NCBI GenBank assembly: GCA_022496205.1
Contig: WTXD01000031.1
Span: 248,001-312,000 of the forward strand
DNA: 64,000 bases
DNA from: Gloeopeniophorella convolvens
Lineage: Eukaryota > Basidiomycota > Agaricomycetes > Russulales
Direction of reading: 5' to 3'
The notes under the pieces are model-generated. The model saw only the letters and a program-made list of their open reading frames with translations, had not been told where the DNA came from and ran no database searches. The translations under genes were made by a program, and so were the position numbers. Each line of letters opens with the position of its first letter. Positions within the stretch are counted from its first letter, which is position 1. Positions 46,786-57,366 of this stretch are shown in pieces.

Positions 46786-47299
46786 CGCGCGGCCGGCACC
46801 AGTTCCTTCCTTCTTGCAGTGTTCGCGGATCCGCCTACCAGCTAGCTTATCGGGCCATCGTCGGGGGCCCCTGGGTACCAAGTATCATTTTGCATCGCAG
46901 CAACTCGCATTTGTAGTTTTGTCATCACCATCATCAGCAGTAGCACCCACCACCACAACCACCATCCCCCATACCCGCCCGTAGCTAATTAAACAGTCGT
47001 CCGTACGTCTTGCTATCGCATCTGCTTTCGCGCGCTCCCACTGCACGGCTGGCTCGCGCGGAGTCCGCGGACTCGGGATTGCCGTCGACCGGTTGGAATG
47101 AATGCATGGGTCTGGTGATGCGGATCGAAGCTAGCATCGGCAGGGGCGCTTCGCTTCTGCGTTGGTTCGGGCTGCGTCGCGTCGCGGGCATCAATCGCGA
47201 CGTCTGTGTGCGCCGCGGCCGTGGGCGAGGCGCAGCCTGGGCCCTGCTGCAGCATCGCTCGCCCGCGTACAAGTATGAATTCCGGCGTATGTAGAGTAC
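46786..47299. other. convergent intergenic region
   Basis: Holds the 3' flanks of the DUF6534 gene (plus) and the METTL16-like gene (minus). A run of caccaccacaaccaccat-type repeats lies near 46,947. No gene. Confidence 0.45.
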
Positions 47300-49108
47300 C
47301 TACTCTGCGGCAACAGCAGCGTCGAGCACCTTGCGCGCCACGTGGCTCGCAAAGCCCTCGAACGCGCGCACGTCCCGCCCCGACCGCCACTCCACCACCG
47401 CCGCCGCCACCCCGCCCTCCGTCTCCACCCACAGACCCGCAACCAACAGCGACGCAGCCCCCGCGTCGACCGTCTGCGCTTCATGTGGCGCGCCGCCCCC
47501 GCCGCCGCTGCCGCCGCCTGCCGACGAGCAGCACGCGACCACGTCTCGCGCGCCGCGGTCACGACGTACTCCGTGCGCGCGCCAGGGCGCACGGAGAAGG
47601 GCAGCGCGAGCGCGCGCAGCGTCGCGGGGAGCGTGTCGGGCGGTGGCGCGCGCGGGAGCGGCTGGCGGTGCGTCGTGCGCGGCGGGAGGAGGCGCGCGAG
47701 CGCAGGGGCGCGCGGGCGCGCGATGGTCTGCGGTGCGCTCAGGTCGTGCATGAGCGAGGCGGAGCGGCGGGGGAGAGGAGGGGTACGCACATCGGGCAGG
47801 CGCGCGGGCGCGAAGGACCACGCGAGCGCCCAGCGGCGCGTGTGGCCCTGCACGAGCTCCGCGAGCGCGTAGTTGTCGATCGCGTGCGCGTGGAGGAGCG
47901 CGACGAGCGTCGTGAGCGAGGAGAGCTTGCCCAGCATTGACGTGTACCATCTGCGCGCCGCGCGGGGGCGTCAGCGTGCGTGGGCTGGCGGGGAGAGGAG
48001 GCGCGCACCGGCAGCGCTCGCGGTGCACGAGGCTCTCGCGCACCATCGCGCCCACGAACGCCTCTTCGCCGCCGGGCGTGACCATCTCGACCTCTGCGCC
48101 GGTGCACACCTGCGCCACATCAGCTCGGATCCTCTGGTAGAGCCAGGGCACGCACGGCGCTGGGCGCGAGCTCCTTCGCAGCGGCAGCCTGCGCCGCCTC
48201 GTCCGCGCTCGCGTAGAACGGCGGGTTGCACATCGAAAAGTCGAACCTGCGCGCGCGCATACACACGCTCAGCGGCTGCAGGCGCCGGCGGGGAGCCGGA
48301 GCACGCACGTCGCGCCCGGGTCCTGCGCGAGCGGGAGCAGCACGGGGCCCGCGGGGTCCGCGCGCAAGAGCGCGATGCGCGCGGCGAGGCCATTGCGCGC
48401 GATGTTGGCTTGTGCGGCGTGCAGCGAGGCGGCGTCGACGTCTGCGGTTGCGTTGGGCGGCGTGCGTGAGTGGGGGGGAACCCGCGCGCACCGGTCGCGA
48501 CGAAGGTCCAGTTCTCCGCGAGACGGCACGCGAGCAGCGGATAGATCGCGGATGCGCCGGTGCCGCTGCGGTCATGTCAGACGCGCGCAGAGGAGGACGG
48601 GCACTCAAGGGATGACGTGCATGTCGATGCCGCGCACGGGCGCGGTGTCCGAGTCGTGCGCGCCGCGCGAGTGCGCGATGATGTCCTGCAGCCAGAGGAC
48701 GTAGTTCAGCCTGCCGGGTGCGCCGGTCAGCGTTCGCTCGGAGGCCGTGCGATGTGGTGCGGTGGGACGGCACCCACCGGTTGGGCACGGGTGGACACAG
48801 CCTGTCGTCTGGGATGTCGAGCTGCAGCTGAAAGTCGCGCGCGAGCAGCGCCTGCGTGAGCCGTCTGTGCGCTGCATGAGCGCGCGGGGCAGCGGGGTGT
48901 GTGTGAATGGGGACGCACCGCTGGGCGGTGTCGTCGTGAAAGTCGATGGTGGAGCCGGGGAGGATGCTGTGAATGGGGAGAGGGGCGTGAGGCGGGACGC
49001 GGGGGCGGGGGAGGACTGCCGCGGGACGGACTGGGGTGCGAGGGGCGGGTAGGCGCGTGCGAGGGCCACAAAGTCGGGCGGTGTTTTGTACGGATTGCGC
49101 GGGTGCAT
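47300..49108 (-). CDS. METTL16: METTL16-type RNA N6-adenosine methyltransferase
   Basis: SAM-dependent methyltransferase of the METTL16/methyltransferase-10 family, which methylates U6 snRNA and some structured RNAs. The start MHPRNPYKTPPDFVALARAY is diagnostic. It continues with GSTIDFHDDTAQR, LTQALLARDFQLQLDIP, LNYVLWLQDIIAH, the SAM loop RGIDIGTGASAIYPLL, VATDVDAASLHAAQANIARN, the catalytic CNPPF (~48,215-48,230), GGEEAFVGAMVRESL, WYTSMLGKLSSL and LVQGHTRRWALAWSF. The C-terminus ends FEGFASHVARKVLDAAVAAE. Many short introns. One (48566-48620) joins RGID to GTGA with a GC donor (GCACGT). Expected in the nucleus. Confidence 0.88.
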
Positions 49109-49314
49109 TGGGCGACGCTCAGCCTGAGATTGTGCGTTCGGAGCGACGGAAGAGCGTTTGGCTCTCCGGGCCGCTGACCTTGCGCTCCTTCCCCCCGCTC
49201 ACTATCGGCACCTGCCCTGGAGCACCCAAGAAACGAATGGTATTACAAGCAACGCTACACACTCGCCCGCGCACGGCCCAATTCCAACAGATCTACGTGT
49301 CCTAGCAAGGCACC

Positions 49315-50019
49315 TCACAGCTTGGCGGCGTCCTCCTTGGTCGGCTGCGGCGACGGGTCCATCTTGATGTGCACGCCCGTCGCGACGAGCCGCCCGTGCG
49401 TGCTGTCCCAGATCTGCCCTCACCACGACATCAACTCGGAACACGCACAGCGCCCAGCACGCAGACGCACCTCGGTCCGCGAAGACCGCACGCGGTTCCC
49501 GACGGCGATGGTCGTATTCACGATGCGCAACAGCGCGCCGCTGCCCGCGCGCGGTCCCGGTCAGCACGGGAACGGAGCGGGGTATCCGGACGCACCGCGG
49601 CGCCGGCGCGTGGTACGCCATGTTCAGCACGAGCGACACGCCCGACGACGTGCCGAGCACGACGCTGATCGCGAGCCCGGAGAGCACGTCGACGAGCAGC
49701 GCCGCGCACCCGCCGTGCAGGAACCCGCCGTAGTTGAGCATGTCTGCGCGCCCTCGTCATATCAGTGCCGCGCACAGCCAGACGAGCAGCCGGGTGGCGC
49801 GCGCGCACCGTCTTCGACAAGCAGCTCGAACACGGCGCGCCCCTCGGCGCGCTCCGGTGCGCCTGCCTGCGGCTGGAGCGCCGCCTCGGTCAGGCGCGTG
49901 CGCGCAAAGATGGTGTGGCCGAAGGTGGGGGTGCGGCTCATTGTGCGCTGCAGGACGCGTTGGAGCGCGAGCTTGGTCTCGCGCGGGGCGTTGCCGGCGA
50001 CCGTGTCGGGGTCGGACAT
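49315..50019 (-). CDS. HotDog-fold thioesterase (PaaI/THEM4-like)
   Basis: Probable acyl-CoA thioesterase. ATG 50019 gives MSDPDTVAGNAPRETKLALQ, then FGHTIFARTRLTEAAL and GRAVFELLVEDG. The HotDog helix exon follows: DMLNYGGFLHGGCAALLVDV and LSGLAISVV, in which HGGC is the family's signature turn. Next are GVSLVLNMAYHAPAP, VNTTIAVGNRVRSSRTE and, after a further intron, IWDSTHGRLVATGVHIKMD, to stop 49315. At least four exons. No targeting peptide is obvious. The substrate chain length cannot be told from sequence. Confidence 0.82.
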
Positions 50020-51101
50020 GCGTGCGGGATGTAAGTAGGATACGCCGTAGTAGGAGGTATGTAGTAGGTGCCAGTGGGTCCAAGTGGACTTGCATATGTA
50101 CTCAGCTACCGGCGTCTTGATCGCTTCCGCGAGCCGGTGCCTGTGAATTCTTCCTCCGGCATCTTTGAGCTTTGTGCTCAGCGGCCACATGCCTCGCACA
50201 TGCCAGTGAGCAGCCACGAGCCAAGCTGAGCTCGTCGGATCATGGTGCAGGCGCGTGCACTCAAGTGGCAGCGCATCACTGTGCGGGCCCGCTGGCGTAT
50301 GGGGTTACAAATTATACCTCTTGCAAACTCACCCTTCTGTCAGAACTCGGACGCCATGGTATATCGTACTTGTCCTTCTGACGTCCGTAGGACAACCCCG
50401 GCCCATGGCCAACTTTTCACCATGAAACACGCACAGTAGTCGCCCAGTCCTTTTCGAATATACTCTTCCACGAAACGACATGTGGCGTTTCCAGACAGTC
50501 CCGCCCTCCCACAATTGCTCACCGCCCCCTTGACTTCATGCCGACCAACACACAGCGAACAGCGCGAAACACCCCACAGCGCTCATATCGTCTGATCCCG
50601 CCCCTGCTTCTTTACCCCCTGCAACCACATTCGGCAGCGCGTTGACGATCACTCCCGCCTGATGGATACCCACTAGCACTCTCGCCACCGTAGCTTGCTG
50701 GATGGCCGAGGCTCCTTGACGATGCGGCCCCGCCTGCGCTTGATGCAGACATTTGACGCCACCCCCTGGGGTTACCAGAGGGATCGACCGCGCTCAGGGC
50801 CTCTCGTGCGCAGACCGGCTCTGTGCTTTCCATACCCGGGCTGAGATGGCCCAAACACACACAGCCATAGCGGCCCTCGCGATCAGCACCGGTGCGGCTC
50901 GCGAAGTACGTTGTCACCCCGACTTTGTACTCGCGGTGTCCGCCCATGACCAACCACGCGCCGCGTGCAGACACACCGCGCGCATAAATGCGTCCCGCGG
51001 CGCGGGTTTCAAACTTCGCTTGTGCCGCACGACCCCAGGCCTTCCGCCTCCGCCTCCACCTCCGCACCCACCTCTTGCCGCTCCGCGCAACAAGTTGCAC
51101 G
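50020..51101. other. divergent intergenic region
   Basis: Should hold the promoters of the thioesterase (minus) and the hemerythrin-like gene (plus). I see no coding exon that links to either. Confidence 0.4.
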
Positions 51102-52331
51102 ATGTACCCGCTCCCGATGGTCACCGCCGTGCCCGTCGATCTCGTCAGCGCAGAGTGCGTCGCCCCGCTCCGCGCCAACATGTGGCAGCACCTGACGCCC
51201 CCCGCAGCAGCCGCGCCGCGTTCCCATACGCGCTTGCGCTCATGCACGTGCGCACCTACCCTTCTCTGCCGCGCCACGCGCTGACGCCCGCTCTCTCGCG
51301 CAGAACACGATCCTGCGCGGGCTCAATCAGGCACACTTCCTCGCGCGCTACCTGCACGCGCGCGACAGGCGCATCGCTGCGTACCTCGACTACGTCACGG
51401 GCATCGCGGAGCTCGCCGAGTGGCTCCTCCTTGGTGCGCACCTGGATCCCTTGCGCGTTCGCGCGGCTCTCGGAGGCTGACGGTGCGCTGTGGCAGCGGA
51501 GGACAGGGTGTTTGGCACCCGGCGCGCTAGCGGGCGCACGCCGCGCGAGGCGCTGGGCCCAGAGTGCGCGCCGGACGCGCGTGCGCTGCTCGGCGACGTG
51601 CGGAGGCTCGGCGAGCTTGCGCTCGCGTACTACGAGGTGCGCGTCGCGCGCTATGCCCTCCCTCGCTGCGCGCGCTGATGGCACGGCGGTGTGCAGAGAC
51701 GGCAGGACTACGACGGGCACCAGATCGCGCTCATGATGTCGTTCGGCGGCGAGCTGGCGGCGCGGATGCAGAAGCAGGTGCGCCGCCCTGCGCTCTGGTG
51801 TGTGCGCCGGCGCATGACTGTGTGTGCGTGTCCGGTGGGTTCACAGGTCGACTGCTTGAAGCCGCAGCGCCTTGCAAAGGTGTTCACCCAGGACGAGATG
51901 AGACGCGCAATGTCAAGTGAGAGGCGCTCCCCCTGCTGACCGGGCAGTGATTGCGCAGCCGGAGACTGAATACTCGCACAGAGCACGCGCGGTGGTTCAT
52001 GAGCAGGCCGGACCACGACTTCCTCGTCCCGTGCGTGTCGCCGTCGCGTACCTCCAGCTCGGCGCTTCGCTGACGGGGCCTGCGCAGGTTCTTGATGTCG
52101 CACCACAACCGCGCCGAGACGATGCAATGGCCGTTCTTCTCCAGGCGCGACCTGCACGACATGCACCGGAAAGAACAGACGTTCGTCGAGTGAGTGCCCT
52201 CAGCGCCCTGCGGCGTTTGTGGGCAGCGCTGACAGGAGTTTAGTACGTGGAAACTGGCGCCATACAACGTGCGTAATGGCGAGCCGCAGGAGGTCGAAGG
52301 TCCGGAGAAGAATAACAACCCATACGAATGA
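51102..52331 (+). CDS. hemerythrin-like protein, diverged
   Basis: Short exons from ATG 51102 (MYPLPMVTAV) to stop 52331. The segment FPYALALMHNTILRGLNQAH followed by FLARYL matches the start of fungal hemerythrin-like (HHE) proteins. DGHQIALMMSFGGELAARMQ, LAKVFTQDEMRRAMSEHARW, FLVP(R)FLMSHHNRAETMQW and the end WKLAPYNVRNGEPQ also fit that family. Normal members have an HHxxEE...FP iron site after the first helix. Here the spliced sequence reads EWLLLAEDRVFG, so the paired histidines appear lost. It may no longer bind a di-iron centre. Exact junctions of the middle exons are uncertain, so a missed exon could restore the site. Confidence 0.55.
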
Positions 52332-53013
52332 AGACCGCCCGCAAATCAGCTATAGCTTGCCATCTTGAGTATCACTGTATCACATAGGACGGAAGAAACC
52401 GGAAGCAAAGGAAGGTAGGATTGTGTCGACTGTACATGCATCTGTATCTATATCTATATCTGCGGCGTAAATTATTGGAATGAAACGTTGAAGTTCACTA
52501 TCGGCGATGGACTTGCGCTGGCTTGGAACTACGTGATATGTAAATACAATGTTTGTCTCCAAACTACGAGCCCCAGGGAAAAGGGCTGCCAAAAGGCAGG
52601 TAGACCGGTCCTCAACTCACGGAGACGATGCAGTCGGGCTCTCTGTGATCCACACGCCTTCATAACGAAGGTCAGCGGCAGGGAATGATCGAACTGCTAT
52701 ATTGTTCCACGACCGTAACAGGCCTCCAGTGTGAGATGAGCACAGGAAGCCTTGACTGGGTGCGTGGGGCGGATTGCAGGGATATCAGGTGTGAAGAGCT
52801 CCAACAATAAAGCATTGCATTGAGGACCAGAACCGCGCTGTCGACGAGGTGGGAGAGAAAATGAACGAGGGTCACTTGTTGGCCGGCCCGGGGACGGCGC
52901 CCCATAGTGTGAGTCGGGCCGGGCGCGGCGGATGACGTTGGGTGAGGCAAGCGCACGACACCAAGTTGAACGCTCTCCGACTCTCTCCTGACCACCACAA
53001 GCACCACCACGCC
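52332..53013. other. intergenic
   Basis: Between the hemerythrin-like gene and SOD; contains the SOD promoter. A tatctata repeat lies near 52,446. No gene seen. Confidence 0.4.
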
Positions 53014-54021
53014 ATGTTCTCCCTCGCCCGCACCATCGTCCGCCCCGCGCTCGCCCGCACTCTCGCGCAGCGTGCCGCCGCGCTGCACACGCTCCCCGAG
53101 CTGCCCTACGCATACGACGTGAGCCTCACCCCACCTGACCTGACCCGAGCCCTCCGTGCGGAACGTGCTGAGGGTATTTTACTGCAGGCCCTCGAGCCGC
53201 ACATCTCCAAGGAGATCATGCAGCTGCACCATACCAAGCACCACCAGACGTATGTGAACGGCCTGAACACCGCCGAGGAGGCCTACGCCAAGGCGTCCTC
53301 GACCGGCGACAAGATTGCGCTGCAGTCGGCGCTCAAGTTCAACGGCGGTGGTACGTGCTCTTCTCCCGATTAACATCCGTTAGAGCAGCGCTGACGGTGG
53401 CGCCGCGCAGGCCATATCAACCACTCGCTCTTCTGGAAGAACCTCGCGCCGGCCGGCCAGGGCGGCGGCCAGCTCAAGGACGGTCAGCTCAAGTCCGCGC
53501 TCGAGCGCGACTTTGGCTCGGTCGACGCGTTCAAGAAGCAGTTCAACGCTGCGACTGCGGCGATCCAGGGCAGCGGCTGGGGCTGGCTCGGTTACAGCCC
53601 CAAGACGCAGAAGCTCGAGATTGTGACGACGGCGAACCAGGACCCGCTGCTCTGTGCGCTGGACTGTTTTTGACGCTCTGGTGCTGGAGGGCTGACTGGG
53701 TTTGGCTTGCAGCGCACGTTCCCATCATCGGTGTCGACATTTGGGAGCACGTACGTCACGTCCCTGCATCAGTGATCCTGCCTTACTCATACTCATTCTC
53801 GCGCAGGCCTTCTATCTCCAAGTACGCCTTCTGACGTTTGCGCCCGTTTGTTACTAACACAACCCTTTTTCGCACCACAGTATAAGAACGTCAAGCCCGA
53901 CGTAAGCACCTTCTCAACGTTGCATCGACGCTGTCACTGACTCCGTACACAGTACCTCAACGCTATCTGGAACGTCATCAACTTTGAGGAGGCCGAGACG
54001 CGCTTCGCAGAGGCCGCCTAA
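53014..54021 (+). CDS. SOD2: mitochondrial Mn superoxide dismutase
   Basis: Converts superoxide to hydrogen peroxide and oxygen. Seven exons: 53014-53118, 53188-53350, 53411-53653, 53713-53750, 53807-53821, 53881-53901 and 53953-54021; 217 aa. An arginine-rich N-terminus without acidic residues ([20 protein letters not shown]) is a mitochondrial presequence. Core motifs: [56 protein letters not shown], and the signature DIWEHAFYLQYKN supplying metal-ligand Asp and His. The first ligand is the His of EPHIS, the second the His of HINHS. Two microexons (15 and 21 nt) fall inside the signature. Converges with the acid phosphatase gene, 163 nt apart. Confidence 0.96.
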
Positions 54022-54184
54022 GGAGATATGCAACGAACAATATTCCAGCGTTGTGCTTGTACTAAATCCAACCCAAAATATCATCTTTGCCTACTGCACG
54101 ATGCTCGAGCGCTCGGAACCAGATGACGAAGTCGGCCGGCGCGGCGCGGTCCCGTGACGAGCCCCCACGATCACGTTGCCGCGT

Positions 54185-55918
54185 TCACGCCGCGCCCATG
54201 CACCGCGCGAAGAGATTGTCCGGCACGAGCGCGCGCAGCTTGCCCACGAGCGTGTCGAGCGCGATCCATTCAAGACCGGGGAAGGGTGTGCCTTGAAATA
54301 GCACGCGCACGAAGCGCGCACCGCGCGCCTCCCACACCTGCACGCTCCTTGTCAGCGTTCGCATTGGCCGGGGAAGGTCGGGGTGCACCTCAAAGATAAC
54401 CTCGGTCCCGAGCGCGGGCCAGCGCAGCTGCGACGCGCCTAGCCCCGCGAGGAGGCGCACGAGCGAGCCGTCGTGGCCAACGTAGAGCGCCAGGCGGTGT
54501 GTGTAGGAGGGCCCCGCGAGCGCGTCAGCGAGCTCTGAGAAGAACACACCTGCGCACCCGCGTCAGCGTGCACGTCGCGCATGATCGGCTTCGCGCACCG
54601 AACGTAAGGGTGTTGTACGTGGACGCGTTTTGTGCCGCGCGCCAGATATAACTCCAGAGTGTGAGGCTCAGAAGGCAGGGGCAGGAGAGGGCGCGGGGAC
54701 GCACTCGTACTCAAAGTCGCCGAGCGCAAAGACAGTCGCTGCGTCCTGCTCCGAGACGCATGCGCCGGCAGTGTTGCAAGGCAGCGGGTGGCCGTGGCAC
54801 GTCCGCGCGCTGAGCGCATCGAAATAGTGGTCGTCTGGCCGCGTCCGTTCAGAAAGCGTGCCCCGGGAAGGGAGAAAAAGCAGGGCAGCGCACACCACGA
54901 CTCCCACGCGGACATGCCCGTCGTGCCGAAGACAGCGCCCAGGCGCGCCTGCAGCGCAGCGTTATCCGCGAGGTGCTGCGTCCACGCGGGCACGCTCTCA
55001 AATGCGTCGCGGACTGCGTCCGCGGCAGGGCATGCGTATCCCGGGACGAGCGAGTCGATCTACCGGCGCCGCGGTGGGTGAGTTCCAGCAGAGAAGACGG
55101 GGAGGAGGGCGGGGAGGACGCACGGAGGAGGGCTGCGTGTGCACGGGCCAGCGCTGCCCTGCGATGCGCGCGTCCATCGCCGCGAGCAACGCGCCGGCCG
55201 TCTGCATCGTGCGGTCTTCGGTTGACGTGCGCACCCATATCTCGTCCTGCGACACCTCTCTCAGGAACCCGAGCTTGCCATGATAGACCCCCCACAGATC
55301 CTATCCGCACACCAGTGCATCAGCGTCTGCGCCCAGGGGAGAGGGGGAGAGGGAGAAATGGAACGCACCGCGCCGTGCGCGTGCGCATCCGTGAGCCCGC
55401 CGGGCGTGAGCTGTCCCGCGTCGCACGTCCCGTTCCAGAGCTGCACCGCGAACGGGTGCTGCGCGGGCGTGCGCGCGTCGTGTGCGATCGCGGCGCCGCC
55501 CGCGTCGTACGTGCGTTGCTCGGCGCCCGTGCAGTCCCACCCGGCTGCCGGGTTGAGCGTACGCTCGGCGGGCGCAATGTTGTCCGGCGTGCGCTGGGTC
55601 TGGTTAGCAGCGGCAGTTGGGATTGGTGTGCGCGGGGCGCACCTTGTGGTGCCGCATGACGAGCGCAACGTGCACGAGCTGCGAGGCCGAGGAGACATCC
55701 GGCGGGAGGGCGTAGTGTGCGGCGTTGGCGTGCGGCGCGTTGCAGAAGTTGTATGTGTTCCAGGGTAGGCTCGCTGGCGTGCGTGAAGAGTTGTACACGC
55801 CGTTCGTAGAGGCGAGGGACCCTCCCCCACTTGTAGCATTCTGCGCGGCGGCGGCAGGTCCACCGGGTGTGAATGGGAGGGCAGTGAGCGCGAAGGCACG
55901 CAGGGCGCGGCGGAGCAT
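54185..55918 (-). CDS. secreted histidine acid phosphatase
   Basis: Branch 2 histidine phosphatase (phosphomonoesterase). ATG 55918 gives MLRRALRAFALTALPF, a signal peptide, followed by many N-glycosylation sequons (QNAT, YNSS). The catalytic motif is a variant RHHKRTPDN (in place of RHGxRxP), split by an intron after RHHK. Further motifs: GWDCTGAEQRTYDAGG, LWNGTCDAGQLTPGG, WVRTSTEDRTMQTAGALLA, HGHPLPCN, and the proton-donor motif YVGHDGSL (~54,480). It ends LVPDNLFARCMGAA. The last intron is 51 nt and in frame. Expected to be extracellular or in the vacuolar pathway; the substrate is unclear (phytase activity cannot be inferred). Confidence 0.82.
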
Positions 55919-56414
55919 TGTCACGGGTGGGTCGGCCGTCCCAAGCAGAAATTCCAGGATCTGCTGCCATATCCGCGGTGTTATAATAGCTTGTATTGCG
56001 CGGCGGGGCGACGCACGGAGCGAAGATGCAACATCAGGTGGTCGCGGTAACGCGCTCCGTTGGACTCACGAGAGCGAAGCGAAGGGCGCGTCGATGGTGA
56101 TGCGCACGTGCACCTGTGTGGGAGTGCCAGCTGCCAGCCAACCCCAACCTGACAACACCGCACACGTTCAACTACTACGGCATGGTTTACCCCACTTCGA
56201 CACGGCGTTAGACTCGCGAAGCGTGTTCTCAGACCAGGTGACGGGGCATCGGAGCGTGCAAAGGAAGTCTAATTAGAGGCACTACTGCGCTTTTACTATC
56301 GTCTTCTACTGCCTCCCAACATCCGACGACAGCTGGTAGCCGCTGAGATGCATCCAGCTGAGCACAATGCAGTCCAGCTACCTGGGTGTGAAGGTCGGAG
56401 CGGCGCAATGCGGC
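55919..56414. other. intergenic
   Basis: Promoter region of the acid phosphatase and 3' flank of QCR6. Nothing else seen. Confidence 0.45.
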
Positions 56415-57079
56415 TCAGCGAAGCTTGGCAAACAGCTTTGGCGCCAGTTCGTTCTGAAAGACAAGGCTCAGACAGCGTGAACATACAGAACAACGGGACG
56501 CTTACGTCGGTGCAATGCATCATACTAGAAGGAGCACAGTGAGATTCCAGCTGGAGAAACGATATGAAAAGGCAATACGTACTGGACTAGAAGGGATGAT
56601 AGACGGAAGCAACGCATCAAGTCACGTCAGCAGGTGAGCTAGTCATTGCAGGCAGGAAGCACGTACACCTGACGGCGCACCGGTGCTAGTCAGCACATGT
56701 CCGAGTCGAGACAAACACGAGGCTCACATTTCCTCGACGCAGTCCTCATGCTTGAAGCCCTTGCCGGACTCCACCTTCTCCTGGCAGTGGAAAAAGTGCT
56801 GCGCGGCAGCGCGGCACTTGGGCGACTCCTGCGCCTCCTCGCGCAGCTGCGGATGAATCTGCACACGCACAAACAGGGTCAGCAACGTCGACTCAGACGC
56901 GTCGACAGGGAAGGCCGACGCACATCTTCGGGATCCTCCTCCTCCTCCGCGGCCTCCTCCGCGGCCTCCTCCTGGGGCTCCTCCTGGGACTCCTCCTTCT
57001 GTTCCTCGGGGGCCTTTTCCTCGGGGGAGTCGGCGTGGACCGTTCCTATGAACGACGAGAAGAACGACGAGAGGCTCAT
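56415..57079 (-). CDS. QCR6: ubiquinol-cytochrome c reductase hinge protein
   Basis: Acidic hinge subunit of respiratory complex III, on the intermembrane-space side, assisting cytochrome c1-cytochrome c interaction. Four exons: 57079-56924, 56858-56728, 56524-56506 and 56453-56415; 114 aa. The N-terminus MSLSSFFSSFIGTVHADSPE is followed by a very acidic E/P run, then REEAQESPKCRAAAQHFFHC, KHEDCVEE, IMMHCTDNELAPKLFAKLR. The paired Cys residues (CX11C and CX11C pattern) are the conserved disulfides. The third exon is only 19 nt, yet it encodes the last conserved Cys (MMHC). It shares a 287-bp bidirectional promoter with MYND copy 3. Confidence 0.9.
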
Positions 57080-57366
57080 GGTCGTGTGTTGCGGTGCACC
57101 AGGTTCGGAATTTCTGAGCGGCCAGCGCGCACGCGGGCGTCGTCGGGACCAGGTTCAAGCGCCGCCTCGGTAACTTCCGGTGTCATGACGCGTCCAAAAC
57201 TGACACATTGACACACCGCCATGCCGGGCCTGCTACTTGGGTCACAACCTATATCAGTTGCTGCGTTCACATTCCACGGTCTGCGCATACCCCCCACGAC
57301 TCGTGCTGCACATTTCTACACCAGGATCTTACCGAGGAAGAGAATACCCGCTCATTCAGTACTGAC
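57080..57366. promoter_or_regulatory. bidirectional promoter, QCR6 / MYND copy 3
   Basis: The two ATGs face away from each other with 287 nt between them, so both promoters must lie here. A TATA-like cctatatcag sits near 57,248. Confidence 0.45.

Noticed and set aside
47191..48788. Several long overlapping open frames on both strands around the METTL16 gene
   Set aside because: They are shadows of very GC-rich coding DNA; only the spliced METTL16 frame gives conserved motifs.
54849..55970. Long open frames opposite or out of frame with the acid phosphatase
   Set aside because: Low-complexity R/A/P-rich products typical of GC-rich shadow frames.
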